In this document: in pieces, positions 22,652 to 24,529 of the stretch
Layout of the letters: every line of letters begins with the position of its first letter
Numbering within the stretch: position 1 is the first letter of the stretch
Origin: a virus
Virus record (IMG/VR): IMGVR_UViG_3300022188_000054
Coordinates: 1 to 24,529 of that record
DNA: 24,529 nt
Reading direction: 5' to 3' (one strand)
The notes under the pieces: model-generated
Databases searched by the model: none
Seen by the model: only the letters and a program-made list of their open reading frames with translations
Told to the model about the DNA's origin: nothing
Translations under genes and position numbers: made by a program

Positions 22652-23379
22652 TTAGCGTAGGGACAGCTCCCAAGCGGTTCGTCGGGAAGCTTGCGAAGCT
22701 CCAAGAACTCGCGATACGAAGCTGGTTTGAGTTCACCGACGACATAATTTTGTTCGCAAAGTTTGTGCCTCCACTTGAAGGGGTACGTGTTTTCGAGGTG
22801 AAAACAAGCGACAGGTCCGACGCTCCCATTGTAAGCGAGTTGTTCAAATCTCTGGATTGCCTTGGTACTCACTCAGTTTTAATGTACACAAATGCAGACA
22901 TCGTCTTTCTAGGCGGGGTTGAGAAAGCGGTTCGATCGGTTCTTAATCGGACGGAGAAAAACTTCCTGATTGTAGGGCAACGGTGGGATTGCGATTGGGA
23001 AGACACAATGACGTTGGAGGATATACGAAGGGCGCCCAAAAAGCTTCACGCGCCAACAGGGATTGATTACTTCATCTTTCCCAAAGGCTTTTGGGGTAAA
23101 ATCCCACCTTTTGTGTTAGGTCGAACTTGCTGGGACAACTGGCTTCTTTCGGATGCGCTCAGACGCGGTGCGTTCGTCGTCGACGCAACCCAATGCATTT
23201 GGGCGGTCCACCTAAACCACGATTGGTCACACCTCAAGGGAGGGAAGGAAGAAGCATGGTCGGGACCTGAGGCAATGTTCAACCGTTCGCTGCTCACGCG
23301 CGAGGAGCTAGAACGTGGAAGAATTGACCGCACAAAATGGATCCTAACCTCAGAAGGGGAGGTGATCGAGCGTGGATGA
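22648..23379 (+). CDS. GT-A-like glycosyltransferase (TNADI/WDNW family)
   Basis: The protein has 243 residues. LMYTNADIVF (79-87) fills the place of the DxD metal motif. The later GIDYFIFPKGFWG, VLGRTCWDNWLL and VHLNHDWSHLKGG followed by GPEAMFN are hallmarks of a family of small GT-A transferases common in polysaccharide and metagenomic clusters. The GTG start shares bases with the preceding TGA. It should transfer a sugar to a surface glycan or virion protein; the substrate is unknown. It overlaps the GT2 gene by 8 bp. Confidence 0.75.
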   Translation: MISVGTAPKRFVGKLAKLQELAIRSWFEFTDDIILFAKFVPPLEGVRVFEVKTSDRSDAPIVSELFKSLDCLGTHSVLMYTNADIVFLGGVEKAVRSVLNRTEKNFLIVGQRWDCDWEDTMTLEDIRRAPKKLHAPTGIDYFIFPKGFWGKIPPFVLGRTCWDNWLLSDALRRGAFVVDATQCIWAVHLNHDWSHLKGGKEEAWSGPEAMFNRSLLTREELERGRIDRTKWILTSEGEVIERG

Positions 23380-24241
23380 TGTAAAAATTTCCTTCATCAC
23401 TATTGTTCTCAATGGCATGCCTTTTCTGGAGTACTCCCTGAAAGCCATTTATCCTTTTGCGCACGAAGTAATCATTGTTGAAGGGGCGGTTAGTGCAGCA
23501 AGATTTGCAGCAAACCCCGATGGGTCATCAAAAGACGGAACCGTAGAGTTTATCAAAAAGTTCCCCGATCCTGACAGGAAGATCAAACTCATCCAAGGCC
23601 TCTGGCCCGAAAAGGTCGATATGCAGGATACCGCACTCAGATACGTCACCGGAGATTACATATGGTTGGTCGACTCGGACGAAGTTTACAAAAGAGATCA
23701 CATTTTGCGCATCAAGCAATTTTTGCGCGACAACCCCGACGTTACCCAAATCAATTTCATTCCTTACAACTTCTGGAAAGGCTTGGATTACATCTTTGTG
23801 TCTTCGGTTTTCGAACTGCCTTCCATGCATTACAGGCGGATCTTCAGGTTTAGAAAGGACGCTCGATTTATCAGTCACCGTCCACCCACCTTACTGTACA
23901 CTTCCTCCGGTGTAACCGCCGACAGACTGAAAGTCGTTGACGGGTTTCAGACCAGACGGATGGGCCTCGAAATGTTTCACTACAGTTATGTTCTAAAAGA
24001 ACAAGTGTACCAAAAAATCCAACTGTACTCTCGTTACGGATGGGGGAACATTTGGGGTGTTGACTTGAGAAGATGGTACAACGAATGCTTCCTGAAGTGG
24101 ACACCTGAAAACAGAAGAGAAATCGAAAAGGAGTGGGGAGTTTGGACCGGCGACAAACTATCCTACACCGTAAAGTTCGAAGGAACCCACCCCGAAGTGA
24201 TGGAAGACTTCGTTAAAAAGTACGGGAGGAACTTTTACTAA
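23372..24241 (+). CDS. GT2-family glycosyltransferase
   Basis: The protein has 289 residues. It has the N-terminal GT2 Rossmann start (ISFITIVLNGMPFLEYSLKA), KDGTVEFIKKF, and the metal-binding DSD (101-103) in YIWLVDSDEVY. No membrane helices are seen, so it is a soluble or peripherally bound transferase. GTG start after GGGGAGG in the end of the previous gene. Part of the same head-to-tail operon as the genes around it. Confidence 0.83.
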   Translation: MDDVKISFITIVLNGMPFLEYSLKAIYPFAHEVIIVEGAVSAARFAANPDGSSKDGTVEFIKKFPDPDRKIKLIQGLWPEKVDMQDTALRYVTGDYIWLVDSDEVYKRDHILRIKQFLRDNPDVTQINFIPYNFWKGLDYIFVSSVFELPSMHYRRIFRFRKDARFISHRPPTLLYTSSGVTADRLKVVDGFQTRRMGLEMFHYSYVLKEQVYQKIQLYSRYGWGNIWGVDLRRWYNECFLKWTPENRREIEKEWGVWTGDKLSYTVKFEGTHPEVMEDFVKKYGRNFY

Positions 24242-24244
24242 CGG

Positions 24245-24529
24245 ATGACATTGGACCTAGTAGGCAAAACAATCGTTTGGATACGGACCGATTCAATTGG
24301 TGACAACGTGTTGGCGCTCCCAGTTCTCGATCACATCATAATGTGCGGAAGACCCTCTCGTGTTATAGTTGTGTGTCAAAAACACATCGCCGAGCTGTAC
24401 GCACCCTATGCGGACCGTATCATCGGGTTTGTCAAACCCGACATCTACGTAGACTCTGTTTATCGAAACTGGATCGTTAAGCAGATTCAAAGCGAGAAAC
24501 CCGATGTAGCTATAAACACTGTGTACTCG
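24245..24529 (+). CDS. GT9-like (heptosyltransferase family) glycosyltransferase, N-terminal part (3' truncated by window)
   Basis: The visible part is 95 residues. The start KTIVWIRTDSIGDNVLALPVLDHI is the characteristic GT9 N-terminus ('RxDxIGDxxLxxPxL'), followed by a Rossmann beta-alpha pattern (RVIVVCQKHIAELY; KPDVAINTVYS). The ATG lies 3 nt after the preceding stop. It is the second GT9-like gene in the window after 7583-8467. The rest of the gene and probably more of the operon lie beyond the window. Confidence 0.8.
   Translation, partial: MTLDLVGKTIVWIRTDSIGDNVLALPVLDHIIMCGRPSRVIVVCQKHIAELYAPYADRIIGFVKPDIYVDSVYRNWIVKQIQSEKPDVAINTVYS

Overview
The window reads as one continuous stretch of a tailed (siphovirus-like) phage or prophage genome. 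The reasons are the lambda/gene-transfer-agent order of tail-tip genes at the left end, two fibre-type proteins, a holin-endolysin pair, a DUF3310 protein, and very dense packing with ATGA/GTGA/TAATG stop-start overlaps. There is no rRNA, tRNA, CRISPR array or insertion sequence, and no gene-free stretch longer than 60 bases. The host cannot be named. Heptosyltransferase-like genes fit a Gram-negative-type envelope. The Glu/Lys/Arg-rich proteins would suit a thermophile, but that is only an impression.

Left region (1-6529, + strand): the C-terminus of a minor tail protein, a gpL/BR0599-like tail-tip protein with probable Fe-S cysteines, an NlpC/P60 peptidase, and a host-specificity (TipJ-like) protein divided between two genes at its glycine linker. 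Next come a 53-residue membrane protein, an unknown 92-residue protein, and a 691-residue fibre with an AT-rich beta-helix half and a 72-residue tandem repeat. Positions 6526-7523 hold a two-gene cassette on the minus strand. Positions 7583-11972 hold a GT9-like glycosyltransferase, a membrane/coiled-coil protein, a second fibre, a trypsin-like protease, a three-TM holin and a T4-lysozyme-type endolysin.

Centre (11969-16202): a double zinc ribbon protein, a metallophosphoesterase, a small acidic protein, a GDP-mannose 3,5-epimerase, another zinc-ribbon protein, DUF3310, and an unknown protein with a poly-Arg tail. Right region (16202-24529): a PaaK/CapK-like adenylate-forming enzyme; a second minus-strand two-gene cassette (17502-18988) that includes a probable ADP-ribosyltransferase fold; then DUF362, a nucleotide-sugar dehydrogenase and four glycosyltransferases in a head-to-tail operon that runs off the window.

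The main points of interest are: (i) a large sugar-synthesis and transfer module carried on a phage genome; (ii) two minus-strand cassettes with the same architecture (a 59-60 codon first gene, a longer second gene, and a TTGA-N17-TACA promoter placed 6 nt before a start codon that lacks a ribosome binding site, which predicts leaderless mRNAs); and (iii) two perfect 13-bp inverted repeats inside coding sequence, one of them just after the endolysin start codon.
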